64,000 bases of DNA from Streptomyces cyaneofuscatus (GTDB taxonomy: Bacteria > Actinomycetota > Actinomycetes > Streptomycetales > Streptomycetaceae). Positions 9,192-17,830 of the stretch are shown one piece after another. The notes beneath the pieces were generated by a model that worked only from the letters and a program-made list of their open reading frames with translations, was not told the origin of the DNA and did not search any database. The stretch's first letter is position 1. Each line of letters opens with the position of its first letter. Position numbers and translations under genes: made by a program. The DNA lies in NCBI RefSeq assembly GCF_000718135.1, contig NZ_JOEM01000036.1, forward strand, positions 1-64,000. The letters run 5' to 3'.

Positions 9192-9458
9192 GGCGGCACT
9201 CTCTCTCGGGCGCGCCGGCCGCGCGGGGCCGGCGAAGACATGACAGGGGTCGGGCAGGACATGACGGAGGTCGGGCGAAGGCGGGCGGGGAGCCGAGGGC
9301 TCCGGCCCGGCCCCAGAATCCCGGAGGCGGGGCGGGTGCGTGAGCGGTCTCACGGAATCTCCCCAGGTGGTACGCCGGACATGCCTGCGTGGCAGGATGA
9401 GCCTGTCCCGCAGGCCGCTGCGGACCGTAGGAGCAGAGGGAAGGACCGGGCGACGGCG

Positions 9459-10313
9459 TTGAGCGAGAATCAGAACCTGCTCGCGGAGCAGCGGCGTGCC
9501 CTGATCCTCGACGAGGTGCGCAGGCGCGGCGGGGTGAGGGTCAACGAGCTGACCCGCAGGCTGAATGTGTCCGACATGACGATCCGTCGGGACCTGGACG
9601 CGCTGGCCCGGCAGGGGGTCATCGAGAAGGTCCACGGCGGTGCCGTGCCCGTGGTCGAGGCGAGCACCCACGAGCCCGGCTTCGAGGTGAAGTCGGCGCT
9701 GGAGCTGAGCGCCAAGGAGGACATCGCGCGGACGGCGGCGGCGATGGCCCAGCCCGGCAGCGCGATCGCCCTCTCGGGCGGTACGACGACCTACGCGCTG
9801 GCCCGCCATCTGCTGGACGTACCGGATCTGACGGTGGTGACCAACTCGGTGCGGGTCGCCGACGTGTTCCACGACGCGCAGCGTCCGGTGGCCGGGCGGG
9901 GTGCGCGGCCGGGGACGGCGACGGTGGTGCTGACGGGCGGGGTGCGGACGCCTTCGGACTCGCTGGTGGGGCCGGTGGCGGACCGGGCCATCGACTCCCT
10001 CCACTTCGACCTGCTCTTCCTCGGGGTGCACGGGATCTCGGCGGAGGCCGGTCTGTCGACCCCCAACCTCGCGGAGGCGGAGACCAATCGCCGCTTCGTC
10101 CGGTCGGCCCGCCGGGTCGTGGTGGTGGCCGACCACACCAAGTGGGGCACGGTGGGGCTGAGTTCCTTCGCCACACTGGACGAGGTGGACACCTTCGTGA
10201 CGGACGCGGGGCTGGCTCCCGGGGCGCGCGAGGAGATCGGCGAGCATCTGCCGGGCCTGGTGGTGGCGGGCGAGGGGCACGAGTCGCCCGGGGAGGCCGT
10301 CTCCCCCGGCTGA
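9459..10313 (+). CDS. DeoR/GlpR-family transcriptional regulator
   Basis: 284-aa DeoR-family repressor. The N-terminal winged helix-turn-helix (residues ~8-62) contains EQRRALILDEVRRRGGVRV and NVSDMTIRRDLDALARQGV followed by EKVHGGAV, the family hallmark. The C-terminal DeoRC sugar-phosphate sensor carries ALSGGTTTYALARHL, LTVVTNSVRVADVF, LTGGVRTPSDSLVGP, DLLFLGVHG and VVVVADHTKWG. These regulators usually sense phosphorylated sugars. I chose the TTG at 9459 because homologues typically begin SENQNLLAEQRR; an in-frame ATG at 9381 would add 26 residues. It is divergent from the membrane hydrolase, and no sugar operon is adjacent. Its 3' end is duplicated as a short tandem repeat. Confidence 0.88.
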   Translation: MSENQNLLAEQRRALILDEVRRRGGVRVNELTRRLNVSDMTIRRDLDALARQGVIEKVHGGAVPVVEASTHEPGFEVKSALELSAKEDIARTAAAMAQPGSAIALSGGTTTYALARHLLDVPDLTVVTNSVRVADVFHDAQRPVAGRGARPGTATVVLTGGVRTPSDSLVGPVADRAIDSLHFDLLFLGVHGISAEAGLSTPNLAEAETNRRFVRSARRVVVVADHTKWGTVGLSSFATLDEVDTFVTDAGLAPGAREEIGEHLPGLVVAGEGHESPGEAVSPG

Positions 10314-10370
10314 CCCCCGGGGAGGCCGTTTCCCCGACTGATCCCCGGGGAGGCCGTTTCCCCGACTGAT
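10286..10370. repeat. tandem repeat of the DeoR gene 3' end
   Basis: The last ~29 bases of the DeoR gene, including its stop, are followed by two exact 28-bp copies (10315-10342 and 10343-10370) of ccccggggaggccgtttccc + cgactgat, then ccccggggcg. Each unit contains the self-complementary ccccgggg and a CTGA. The genic copy differs at a few positions and by one inserted base. Confidence 0.85.
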
Positions 10371-10451
10371 CCCCGGGGCGCGGCTCACCACCTGCGGCTG
10401 TCCGGATTCCGCTCGGGTCGCCGTCCGGCCGTGACGTCCTAGGATCGGGGA

Positions 10452-10883
10452 ATGGCCGTCTTCCGGATCGAGCGCTTCTCCCCTCTCCCCGCAGCCGAGG
10501 CCTGGCGCCGGGTGACCGACTGGGAACGGCACGCCGAGCGTGTCCCGTTGACCGCCATCTCGGTGGCGGGCGGGCCGCCGACCAGGGTCGGCACGGTGTT
10601 CACGGCGCGTACGGGGGTGGGCCCGCTGGCCTTCGACGATCCGATGGAAGTGGTCCGCTGGACGCCGCCGGCCGGTGGCCGGGCCGGGATCTGCCTGCTG
10701 GAGAAGCGCGGCTCCGTGGTGCTGGGCCGGGCCTCGATCGATGTGCTGCCGACGCATTCCGGTTCCCATGTGGTGTGGGTGGAGGAGCTGCGGGTGCGGC
10801 TGGTGCCGCGGTGGGGTGACCCGCTGCTGGCCTCGGCCGGGCGGCGGCTGTTCGGCGGGGTGCTGGACGAGCTGCTGGCCTAG
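10452..10883 (+). CDS. SRPBCC-family protein
   Basis: 143-aa single-domain protein of the START/SRPBCC helix-grip superfamily (polyketide cyclase/dehydrase-like lipid or hydrophobe binders). Seen: the N-terminal AVFRIERFSPLPAAEAWRRV, followed by DWERHAERVPLTAISVAGGPP, HVVWVEELRVRLVPRWGDPL and a C-terminal long helix SAGRRLFGGVLDELLA. Length and order fit the fold. No catalytic residues can be assigned. It stands alone on the plus strand behind the DeoR gene. Confidence 0.7.
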   Translation: MAVFRIERFSPLPAAEAWRRVTDWERHAERVPLTAISVAGGPPTRVGTVFTARTGVGPLAFDDPMEVVRWTPPAGGRAGICLLEKRGSVVLGRASIDVLPTHSGSHVVWVEELRVRLVPRWGDPLLASAGRRLFGGVLDELLA

Positions 10884-10933
10884 GGGGCGTCCGGCGCGAG
10901 GGCCGATCCGACGCCGGTGACCGGTGCGGGTGA

Positions 10934-10946
10934 TGTGACCGTCACA
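10934..10946. promoter_or_regulatory. 13-bp palindrome tgtgac-c-gtcaca
   Basis: A perfect inverted repeat, tgtgaccgtcaca, 60 bp upstream of the start taken for the next gene (20 bp before its alternative start). It resembles Crp/Fnr-type operators, but the spacing between GTG and CAC is five rather than the longer spacing of the Streptomyces Crp motif, so the binding protein is unknown. Confidence 0.4.
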
Positions 10947-11005
10947 CGATTGACTCGTTTGTCGGTATGACACTCCCCGCCACGGCCCCGGAAGGCACCG
11001 AACTC

Positions 11006-13009
11006 ATGCCGATCCATCAACCGCAGCAACGCTCCGCCGCCGCATCCAGCGAGCCCCTGGGCGTCCAGCAGGCCGAGGCCGCCCTCGTGGAGCACTACCC
11101 GCGTCTGGTCCGGCTCGCCTATGTCGTGCTGCCGCCCTCCCTGGGCCGGCACCGCCGGGTCCTGGCCGCGCACGGTGCCGTGCAGCGGGCCCTGCCCGGG
11201 GCCAGGACCTCCCCGGACCGGGTGCGGGTGCCCGCCCAGTCCCGGCGCTCCCCGGAGGCGGCACGGGCGGCGCGGGCGGAGGGCCCGGCGAGCGCCCCGT
11301 ACGCGTGGATGCGGCTGCGGGTGCTGCGGACGGCGCTGGCGTACGAGCGCAGGCCCCGCTGGTGGCCCGGCCGGCTCCCGGCACCCGCCGCGCTACGGCC
11401 GACGCTGCCCGTGGTGTGGGGGCTGCGGCTCTTCCCCCGGGCGGGCGGCGTCGACGAACTGGCTCTGGACCGGGCGCTGTCGGAGGTGCCGGGTGCCGTA
11501 CGGGCCGCGTTCGCGCTCCAGTTGCTGGACGGGCTGCCGGAGACCGCGGTGCGGGCGCTGCTCGCCGAGGCGGGGGTGGACGATCCGGCGGGGGCGGTGC
11601 GCCGTGCGGCCCGGCTGGGGAGGCCGGACCCGGTGGCGGCCCAAGTGCTGCTGCGGTCCGGGGAGTTCGACCCGTGCACCGTGCAGACCCGGCCGAGCGA
11701 TCTGCTGCGCCGCAGGCACCGGGTACGGGCGGCGGCCCTCGCGGCGGCGCTGTGCGTGGTGGCGGGGACGCTCGCGGTGGCCGCCGGGAAGGAGGTACGG
11801 GACGAGGCGCCGGGAGCCGGTGTGACGGTCCCGGCCCTCGACCCGGCGGCCCTGCTGCGTACGGCGGCGGAGCAGTGGGCGGACACCTCACGCATCGACT
11901 TCACCGCCTGGCCCGTACGCGGTGACCGGCGGGGCGACGGGGAGCTGCTGGGCCGGGCGCTGCGGGCCTGGTCCGAGCCCTCGGGGAACGTACAGGTGTC
12001 GACCACGCCGGGCACGGTCGGCGTACCGCCCGCGCAGCCGCCCCGGCTGCTGTTCGCGGGTGAGGTGGACGGGGCGGCCGTGGTGCTGTTCCACGACGGC
12101 GGCGTCCGCATCGTGCGGTACGCGGAGCCGCTGGCGGGCGGTGGCGGGGCGGCGCTGGACTTCGCCCGGACCGATGACGCGGACGTGACGACGGGGGCGG
12201 CCGTGGTCGTGAGCCGTACGGGCGAGAAGGCGCGGTTCCTGCTCGCCCCCTGGATCTCGGAGACCACCACCCGGGACCTGCTCGCGCCGGACACACCCGG
12301 CCGGCCGCTGGAGGTGGGCCCGGACGGGATCACCGCCCCGGTGGAGCGCCCGGCGGCGGGCGGCGGCTGCGACGCCTGGCCGGTGCTCCAGCTGCGCTCC
12401 TCCGAGCGGATCGTGGAGAACCACGCGTTCCTGGTGACCGATCTGGGCGACCTGGCCCCGGCCCATCTGACGTACACGCCGAAGCCGGGCCGTGGCGCAC
12501 CCGCCCGGCAGCCCCGCGAGGCGACGGGTCCGGAGGCTCTGCTCGCCTGGGCGCGCACGGCGTGTTCGCTGCGGGCGCTGTCGGGCTCGGGGGTGCGAGC
12601 GGTGAACAACTGGGCGTTCGCCGAGCAGAGGCTGCCCGAGGGCGAGGCGTCGGCCGAGTGGCTCTGCACCCGCGCCGACACCTGGCGCGGCCCCGGCCGG
12701 GTGCTGGTGCAGTTCCTCCAGCCCGCCGCCTCCCCCACCGCCCCGGCGGCGGTGGTCGCCGACCGGAACGACACCGCCCTGTGCAGCCGGTTCGGGCAGC
12801 ACATCCTGGCGGGCACGCACTGGAAGGCCGCCTCCGGCCGGTGGTACGTCCTGGCGGCGGGCAGCCGGGCGGTGAACCGGATCGAGGCCACCGGCCAGGT
12901 GCGGGGTACGGCGGGCGGCCCGACGCTGGCGGTACGGGCGCCGCGCGACGCCTCCGTGGAGCTGACGGCGAGGCTGCGCGAGGGCGGGACGCTGGCGGCA
13001 GTGCGCTGA
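11006..13009 (+). CDS. large single-pass protein with sigma-70-like N-terminal region
   Basis: 667 aa. The N-terminal ~220 residues resemble an ECF/sigma-70-type layout: VEHYPRLVRLAYVVLPPSLG as a region-2-like helix, then ALDRALSEVPGAVRAAFALQ and LDGLPETAVRALLAEAGVDD as a region-4-like helix-turn-helix. One membrane segment follows at ~242-262 (AAALAAALCVVAGTLAVAAG). The ~400-residue C-terminal part (LLFAGEVDGAAVVLFHDGGV, GGCDAWPVLQLRSSERIVEN, RVLVQFLQPAASPTAPAAVV) is predicted extracytoplasmic. I know of no assigned function. The ATG at 11006 has GGAAGG eleven bases ahead; the in-frame ATG at 10967 is an alternative. A role linking surface state to transcription is speculation. Confidence 0.65.
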   Translation: MPIHQPQQRSAAASSEPLGVQQAEAALVEHYPRLVRLAYVVLPPSLGRHRRVLAAHGAVQRALPGARTSPDRVRVPAQSRRSPEAARAARAEGPASAPYAWMRLRVLRTALAYERRPRWWPGRLPAPAALRPTLPVVWGLRLFPRAGGVDELALDRALSEVPGAVRAAFALQLLDGLPETAVRALLAEAGVDDPAGAVRRAARLGRPDPVAAQVLLRSGEFDPCTVQTRPSDLLRRRHRVRAAALAAALCVVAGTLAVAAGKEVRDEAPGAGVTVPALDPAALLRTAAEQWADTSRIDFTAWPVRGDRRGDGELLGRALRAWSEPSGNVQVSTTPGTVGVPPAQPPRLLFAGEVDGAAVVLFHDGGVRIVRYAEPLAGGGGAALDFARTDDADVTTGAAVVVSRTGEKARFLLAPWISETTTRDLLAPDTPGRPLEVGPDGITAPVERPAAGGGCDAWPVLQLRSSERIVENHAFLVTDLGDLAPAHLTYTPKPGRGAPARQPREATGPEALLAWARTACSLRALSGSGVRAVNNWAFAEQRLPEGEASAEWLCTRADTWRGPGRVLVQFLQPAASPTAPAAVVADRNDTALCSRFGQHILAGTHWKAASGRWYVLAAGSRAVNRIEATGQVRGTAGGPTLAVRAPRDASVELTARLREGGTLAAVR

Positions 13010-13086
13010 GCCGCTGGCAGCGCGCGCTCCGCCGTACGGAGTCCTCGTCCCCACCTCGTACGCCGTCGGGTGCGAGACTCGGACAG

Positions 13087-14661
13087 GTGACGGATCTTCC
13101 TGAGGAACCCGACGTACGTGATGTCCCCGACGAGACCCCGCTGCGCTGCCTGGTCACCGGCGCCACCGGCTACATCGGCGGCAGACTGGTGCCCGCGCTC
13201 CTCGACGCCGGCCACCAGGTCCGCGCGCTGGCCCGGACGCCGCAGAAGCTGCGCGACTACCCCTGGGCGGACCGGGTCGAGGTGGTGCGCGGCGATGTCA
13301 CCGACGCCGACTCGCTGACCGAGGCGATGCGGGACGTCGACGTGGCGTACTACCTGGTGCACGCGCTGGGCTCCGGCTCGGACTTCGAGGAGACCGACCG
13401 GCAAGCCGCCCGCAACTTCGGCGAGAAGGCCCGCGCCGCCGGGGTGCGGCGGATCGTCTACCTGGGCGGGCTGACGCCCGAGGGGGTGCCGGAGAAGGAG
13501 CTGTCGCCGCACCTGCGGTCACGGGCCGAGGTGGGGCGGATCCTGCTGGACTCGCAGGTGCCGACGGCGGTGCTGCGGGCGGCGATCGTGATCGGTTCGG
13601 GGTCGGCCTCGTTCGAGATGCTGCGCTATCTGACCGAGCGGCTGCCGGTGATGGTGACCCCGAGCTGGGTCTCCACCCGGATCCAGCCCATCGCCGTACG
13701 GGATGTGATCCGGTACCTGGTGGGGAGCGCGACCCTGCCGCCCGAGGTGAACCGGACCTTCGACATCGGCGGCCCGGACATCACGACGTACCGGGAGATG
13801 ATGCAGGGCTACGCCCGGGTGGCGGGGCTGCCGCGGCGGGTGATCGTGCCGGTCCCCGTGCTCACCCCGACGCTCTCCAGCCACTGGATCGGGCTGGTCA
13901 CCCCGGTCCCCCGGTCGATCGCCCGGCCGCTCGCGGAGTCACTGCGCCACGAGGTGGTCTGCCGGGAGCACGACATCACGCGGTACGTCCCCGATCCGCC
14001 GGAGGGGCCGATCGGCTTCGACCGGGCGCTGAGCCTCGCCCTCCAGCGGATCAAGGAGGCCCGGGTGGACACCCGCTGGTCCTCCGCCTCACTACCGGGC
14101 GCGCCGAGCGACCCGCTGCCCACCGACCCGGACTGGGCGGGCGGCAGCCTCTACCGGGACGAGCGGGAGCTGGCCGTGCCGGTGGACCGGGCGGACCTGT
14201 GGCGGGTGATCGAGGGCATCGGCGGCGAGAACGGCTGGTACTCCTTCCCGCTCGCCTGGGCGGTGCGCGGCTGGATCGACCGGATCGTCGGCGGGGTCGG
14301 GCTGCGGCGCGGGCGGCGGGACGCGCACCGGCTGCGGGTCGGGGACTCGCTGGACTTCTGGCGGGTCGAGGAGATCGTGCCGGGCGAACTGCTGCGGCTG
14401 CGGGCGGAGATGCGGCTGCCGGGCCTGGCCTGGCTGGAACTGTCGGTGGCCACCGACGACCAGGGGCGCACGCTCTACCGCCAGCGCGCCCTGTATCACC
14501 CGCAAGGGCTGCTCGGCCATGCGTACTGGTGGGGCGTGTCGCCCTTCCACGCGGTGGTCTTCGGCGGGATGGCCCGCAACATCGCCGCGGCCGCCCAGGC
14601 CGCCGCCCGGGCACGGCAGCAGGGCCGCGAACCGGTGGCCGACAGTGGTACAGACAACTGA
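13087..14661 (+). CDS. SDR-family NAD(P)-binding protein with C-terminal DUF2867 domain
   Basis: 524 aa. Residues ~18-330 form an atypical SDR/NmrA-like Rossmann domain: CLVTGATGYIGGRLVPALLD with the GxxGxxG motif, VRALARTPQKLRDYPWADRV, VDVAYYLVHALGSGSDFEET and IVYLGGLTPEG. The C-terminal ~180 residues fit the SRPBCC-like DUF2867 domain (GGSLYRDERELAVPVDRADL, DSLDFWRVEEIVPGELLRLR, LYHPQGLLGHAYWWGVSPFH). Substrate unknown; homologues are annotated as oxidoreductases. The start is the GTG at 13087. A second SRPBCC protein follows 70 bp downstream on the same strand, suggesting shared expression. Confidence 0.82.
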   Translation: MTDLPEEPDVRDVPDETPLRCLVTGATGYIGGRLVPALLDAGHQVRALARTPQKLRDYPWADRVEVVRGDVTDADSLTEAMRDVDVAYYLVHALGSGSDFEETDRQAARNFGEKARAAGVRRIVYLGGLTPEGVPEKELSPHLRSRAEVGRILLDSQVPTAVLRAAIVIGSGSASFEMLRYLTERLPVMVTPSWVSTRIQPIAVRDVIRYLVGSATLPPEVNRTFDIGGPDITTYREMMQGYARVAGLPRRVIVPVPVLTPTLSSHWIGLVTPVPRSIARPLAESLRHEVVCREHDITRYVPDPPEGPIGFDRALSLALQRIKEARVDTRWSSASLPGAPSDPLPTDPDWAGGSLYRDERELAVPVDRADLWRVIEGIGGENGWYSFPLAWAVRGWIDRIVGGVGLRRGRRDAHRLRVGDSLDFWRVEEIVPGELLRLRAEMRLPGLAWLELSVATDDQGRTLYRQRALYHPQGLLGHAYWWGVSPFHAVVFGGMARNIAAAAQAAARARQQGREPVADSGTDN

Positions 14662-14731
14662 CGCCCCGGCCGCTATGGTGTCCCTCCCCATGAGCGCCCC
14701 ATAAGGCGCAGACCGCCGGGAGGTGCACGCG

Positions 14732-15211
14732 ATGGCACGCCGACTCCGTACCGTAGGACTGGAGTTCACCGAATCCGCGCCGATTCGTCTGGTGTTCGCC
14801 GCCGAGGTGTCCGCACCCCCGGACGTGGTCTACCGGGCCCTCGCCGAGGACGTCGCCTCCTGGCCCTCCTGGTTCACCGCCGTCACCCGGGCCACGCCCA
14901 CCGACGGGGGCGCGGGCCGGGAGGTGCGGCTGCGCGGCGGGGTCCGGTTCCGCGAGACGATCGTGGCCGCCGAGCCGGGCGAGCGCTACGCCTACCGGGT
15001 CGACGAGACGAACGCGCCGGGGCTGCGGGCCCTGGTGGAGGAGTGGCGGCTCACCGCGGACGGGACCGGGACCCGGGTGCAGTGGACCTTCGCCGCCGAC
15101 GGGACGGGCCCGTTCCGCTCGGTGCTGGGGGTCGCGCGGCTGGGGATGGGCCGGTCCTTCCGGGATGCGGTGCGCCGGCTCGACGGGCGGCTGACGGCTC
15201 CGGCGGCCTGA
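14732..15211 (+). CDS. SRPBCC-family protein
   Basis: 159-aa helix-grip protein. It shows VFAAEVSAPPDVVYRALAED, ASWPSWFTAVTRATPTD, TIVAAEPGERYAYRVDET and VQWTFAADGTGPFR, the order typical of polyketide-cyclase-like SRPBCC proteins that bind hydrophobic ligands. The ATG at 14732 sits eight bases after gggagg, which decides the start over the upstream GTG at 14723. It probably forms a unit with the preceding SDR/DUF2867 gene. Confidence 0.78.
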   Translation: MARRLRTVGLEFTESAPIRLVFAAEVSAPPDVVYRALAEDVASWPSWFTAVTRATPTDGGAGREVRLRGGVRFRETIVAAEPGERYAYRVDETNAPGLRALVEEWRLTADGTGTRVQWTFAADGTGPFRSVLGVARLGMGRSFRDAVRRLDGRLTAPAA

Positions 15212-15261
15212 GCGCTGCTGCGGCCTGAGCCCTCCGGCGGCCTGGGTGCCGCTCCGGACAG

Positions 15262-16407
15262 TCAGCCGGTCAGGGTTCCGGTGGCGAGGAAGCCGTCGAT
15301 CGCCGCGGTGTACGGGGCGATGTCAAGCCCCTGCTCCTCCAGCCAGGAGTCGGAGTAGTACTTGTCCAGGTAGCGGTCGCCCGGGTCGCACAGCAGCGTG
15401 ACGACGCTGCCCTTCTCCCCCAGCTCCACCATCTCGGCGATCAGCTTGAAGGCGCTCCACAGCCCGGTGCCCGTGGAGCCGCCCGCCTTGCGGCCGATGG
15501 CCCGCTCCAGGGCGCGTACGGCGGCGACGCTCGCCGCGTCGGGCACCTTCATCATCCGGTCGATGGCGCCGGGCACGAAGCTCGGCTCCATACGGGGGCG
15601 GCCGATGCCCTCGATCCGGGAGCCGCAATCACTGCTCGCGTACGGGTCGTGTCGCGTCCAGCCGTCGAAGAAACAGGAGTTCTCCGGGTCGGGCACGCAG
15701 ACGCGGGTGTCGTGCTGGAGGTAGTGCACATAGCGGGCGATGGTGGCCGACGTGCCGCCGGTCCCGGCGGTGGCGACGATCCAGGCGGGTTCCGGATAGC
15801 GCTCCAGCCGGAGCTGCTGGTAGATCGACTCGGCGATGTTGTTGTTGCCGCGCCAGTCGGTGGCGCGCTCCGCGTAGGTGAACTGGTCCATGTAGTGCCC
15901 GCCGCTCTCAGCGGCGAGGGACGCGGACTCCTCGTACATCTTGCGGGAGTCGTCGACGAAGTGGCACTGCCCGCCGTGGAATTCGATGAGCCGGCACTTC
16001 TCCGGGCTGGTGGTGCGCGGCATCACGGCGATGAACGGCACGCCGATCAGCTTGGCGAAGTAAGCCTCCGAGACGGCGGTCGATCCGCTGGACGCCTCGA
16101 TGACCGGCTTGCCCGGCCGGATCCAGCCGTTGCAGAGCCCGTAGAGGAAGAGCGAGCGGGCGAGCCGGTGCTTGAGGCTGCCGGTGGGGTGCGTCGACTC
16201 GTCCTTGAGGTAGAGGTCGATGCCCCACTCCTCGGGCAGCGGGAAGCGCAGCAGGTGGGTGTCGGCCGAACGGTTGGCGTCGGCCTGCACCTTGCGGACG
16301 GCCTCTTTCAGCCAGGCCCGGTACTCCGGGTCGCTGCGGTCGACGTCCACCGTCCCCATGACCGCCCCCGTGGCCCCGCGCTCCTGTCCCAGCTCATGGG
16401 TGTCCAT
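15262..16407 (-). CDS. PLP-dependent cysteine synthase-family enzyme (Cds1-like)
   Basis: 381-aa fold-type II PLP enzyme. [20 protein letters not shown] places the PLP lysine at ~79; [20 protein letters not shown] is the substrate/phosphate loop; [20 protein letters not shown] is the glycine-rich phosphate-binding loop; [20 protein letters not shown] closes the domain. This subgroup resembles actinobacterial Cds1, described as an L-cysteine desulfhydrase releasing H2S, rather than classic CysK. The start ATG at 16407 has caggag at good spacing. Convergent with the preceding SRPBCC gene; it stands alone in its operon. Confidence 0.82.
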   Translation of the reverse strand: MDTHELGQERGATGAVMGTVDVDRSDPEYRAWLKEAVRKVQADANRSADTHLLRFPLPEEWGIDLYLKDESTHPTGSLKHRLARSLFLYGLCNGWIRPGKPVIEASSGSTAVSEAYFAKLIGVPFIAVMPRTTSPEKCRLIEFHGGQCHFVDDSRKMYEESASLAAESGGHYMDQFTYAERATDWRGNNNIAESIYQQLRLERYPEPAWIVATAGTGGTSATIARYVHYLQHDTRVCVPDPENSCFFDGWTRHDPYASSDCGSRIEGIGRPRMEPSFVPGAIDRMMKVPDAASVAAVRALERAIGRKAGGSTGTGLWSAFKLIAEMVELGEKGSVVTLLCDPGDRYLDKYYSDSWLEEQGLDIAPYTAAIDGFLATGTLTG

Positions 16408-16659
16408 CGCCGTGCTCCTGTTCGTGCGTTGTTCGCCGCTGTTCGTCCGCCCGGTACTCCTGCCTCCACGATAGGCCCCCGACCTGCGCAAACGTTGACT
16501 TTGATGGTCCATAGCCCTGCCTTTGGGCAGGCCTTTCGGGGGCAGTTGGGGCGGGCGGTGCGAGGAGCGCGCGGCGGGCTCCCGTGCCCTCTGGCGGCCG
16601 GGCGCGCGGCCGGGCACACTGCAACAGGAGAAGTGGTGACGAAGGGGGGCGAAGCCGCG

Positions 16660-16977
16660 ATGGCGGACGCCGAGTTCAGTGCGTCGGGGGTCAGGATCGA
16701 GCGGTTCACCCGGTCGCTGACCAGGGCCGGTCAGGTGGTCGTCAAGGACGGCCGGCTGTCCTTGCTGATGAGCAACGGGCGGGAGATCGACAGCGCCCCG
16801 GTGGGCACGGTGAGTGCGGGGAAACGGTGGTTCTTCGCGGCGGATTCGGCCATCGCCCGGGTGAACGGCGTGCGCTACCGGTTGACGATGGGGCAGCGCA
16901 ACCGCAGACGCGACGGAGCGGCCCCGCTGCGCCGCTTCCTGGAGGCGCTGCGCAGCGCGGGCGGCCGCAGGGGCTGA
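16660..16977 (+). CDS. small conserved hypothetical protein
   Basis: 105 aa. [20 protein letters not shown] is followed by [20 protein letters not shown], then a hydrophobic stretch without a true membrane span, and a basic tail ([20 protein letters not shown]). No signal peptide or known domain. The ATG at 16660 has aggggggc ahead; a GTG at 16636 is in frame. The high basic content of the C-terminus may indicate nucleic acid or membrane contact, but this is only composition. Confidence 0.6.
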   Translation: MADAEFSASGVRIERFTRSLTRAGQVVVKDGRLSLLMSNGREIDSAPVGTVSAGKRWFFAADSAIARVNGVRYRLTMGQRNRRRDGAAPLRRFLEALRSAGGRRG

Positions 16978-17232
16978 GCCCCGGGCCCCGGTTCCTCGGG
17001 CGCCGTACGCGGCTCCGCGAGTTGCGGAGCTGCTCGGGCTGGGCCACGCTGGACCCACGTCACTGAAGGTGCACCCTCGGTGACAGAGCGATTCGCTCCC
17101 ACGGGACACCGCGGGACCGGATCGTGCGACATGAGAGACACGACAAGAGCAGAGCGGATTCGGCAGTCAGTCGTCCCGCCGGCTCCGTTCGTCCGTCTTC
17201 TTCTTCCGGACCTATTTCGGGGAGTCGCAGCC

Positions 17233-17751
17233 GTGATCAGCGAGCCAAGCAGGCACTGCACGGTGGAGCTCCAAGCCCTGCCGTCGCGGATCGGTCAGGT
17301 CCGCAGAATCATCTCGGCCCAACTGCGCTACTGGCATCTCGATCCCCTGATCGACCAGGCAGCCCTGGGCGTCACCGAACTCCTGACCAATGTCCACCGG
17401 CACGCACAGCCGGACAAGTCATGCACCGTCGACATCGAGCTGCTGCTCGACCGGTTGACGGTCTCCGTCCACGACCATGACCCCCGTGTCCCCACGGTGA
17501 ACGAGGCGGATTCCTTCGCCACCTCGGGACGGGGTCTGGCCCTGATCGCCGCGGTCAGCGAGAGCTGGGGCGTACGGCCGAGCGGCGCGGCCGGAAAGGC
17601 CGTCTGGTTCACCTTGCCGGCGGTCTGCGCCACCTCGACCCTGCCGCCGCTCGCGGTCTACGGGTCGATCACCGACGGGCCGTTCGGGTCCGTCCCCATC
17701 AGCCCCGAGGCCGTCGCGGCGGCCCCGGCCCGGTCGGCCGTGGTCGGCTGA
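17233..17751 (+). CDS. ATP-binding regulatory protein (anti-sigma/RsbW-like HATPase)
   Basis: 172 aa with a GHKL/HATPase_c_2 fold, residues ~10-125. The N-box is LGVTELLTNVHRHAQPDKSC, the G1 box VSVHDHDPRVPTV, and the G2-like loop TSGRGLALIAAVSESWGVRP. Streptomyces encode dozens of such single-domain HATPases, which act as anti-sigma or serine kinases in partner-switching systems; no anti-anti-sigma partner is adjacent. The GTG at 17233 has ggggag eight bases ahead. A ~35-residue disordered C-terminus follows the domain. Confidence 0.8.
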   Translation: MISEPSRHCTVELQALPSRIGQVRRIISAQLRYWHLDPLIDQAALGVTELLTNVHRHAQPDKSCTVDIELLLDRLTVSVHDHDPRVPTVNEADSFATSGRGLALIAAVSESWGVRPSGAAGKAVWFTLPAVCATSTLPPLAVYGSITDGPFGSVPISPEAVAAAPARSAVVG

Positions 17752-17765
17752 GGTGAAGTACCTGG

Positions 17766-17804
17766 GTGCGGCGGTGCGGTGAGCGTGATGCCGCACCGCC
17801 GCAC
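17766..17804. terminator. 14-bp stem hairpin between convergent genes
   Basis: Perfect arms gtgcggcggtgcgg (17766-17779) and ccgcaccgccgcac (17791-17804) around an 11-base loop. They lie between the stop codons of the HATPase gene and the convergent ROK gene, so a bidirectional terminator is likely. A short ggcttcc triplet repeat follows. Confidence 0.75.
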
Positions 17805-17830
17805 TTGGCTTCCGGCTTCCGGCTTCCGGC

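Noticed and set aside
6897..9458. Very long upstream extension of the DeoR frame
   Set aside because: The extension is antisense to the membrane hydrolase and is composed of Gly/Ala/Arg/Glu runs; the DeoR homology begins only near 9459.
10934..10946. Crp-binding site
   Set aside because: Symmetric like a Crp site, but the spacing between GTG and CAC is too short for the Streptomyces Crp motif; kept only as an unassigned palindrome.
9192..10973. Upstream extension of the membrane hydrolase frame across the DeoR gene
   Set aside because: Sequence beyond 9191 is antisense to DeoR with no motifs; the real protein begins just before LELLVHGVGG.
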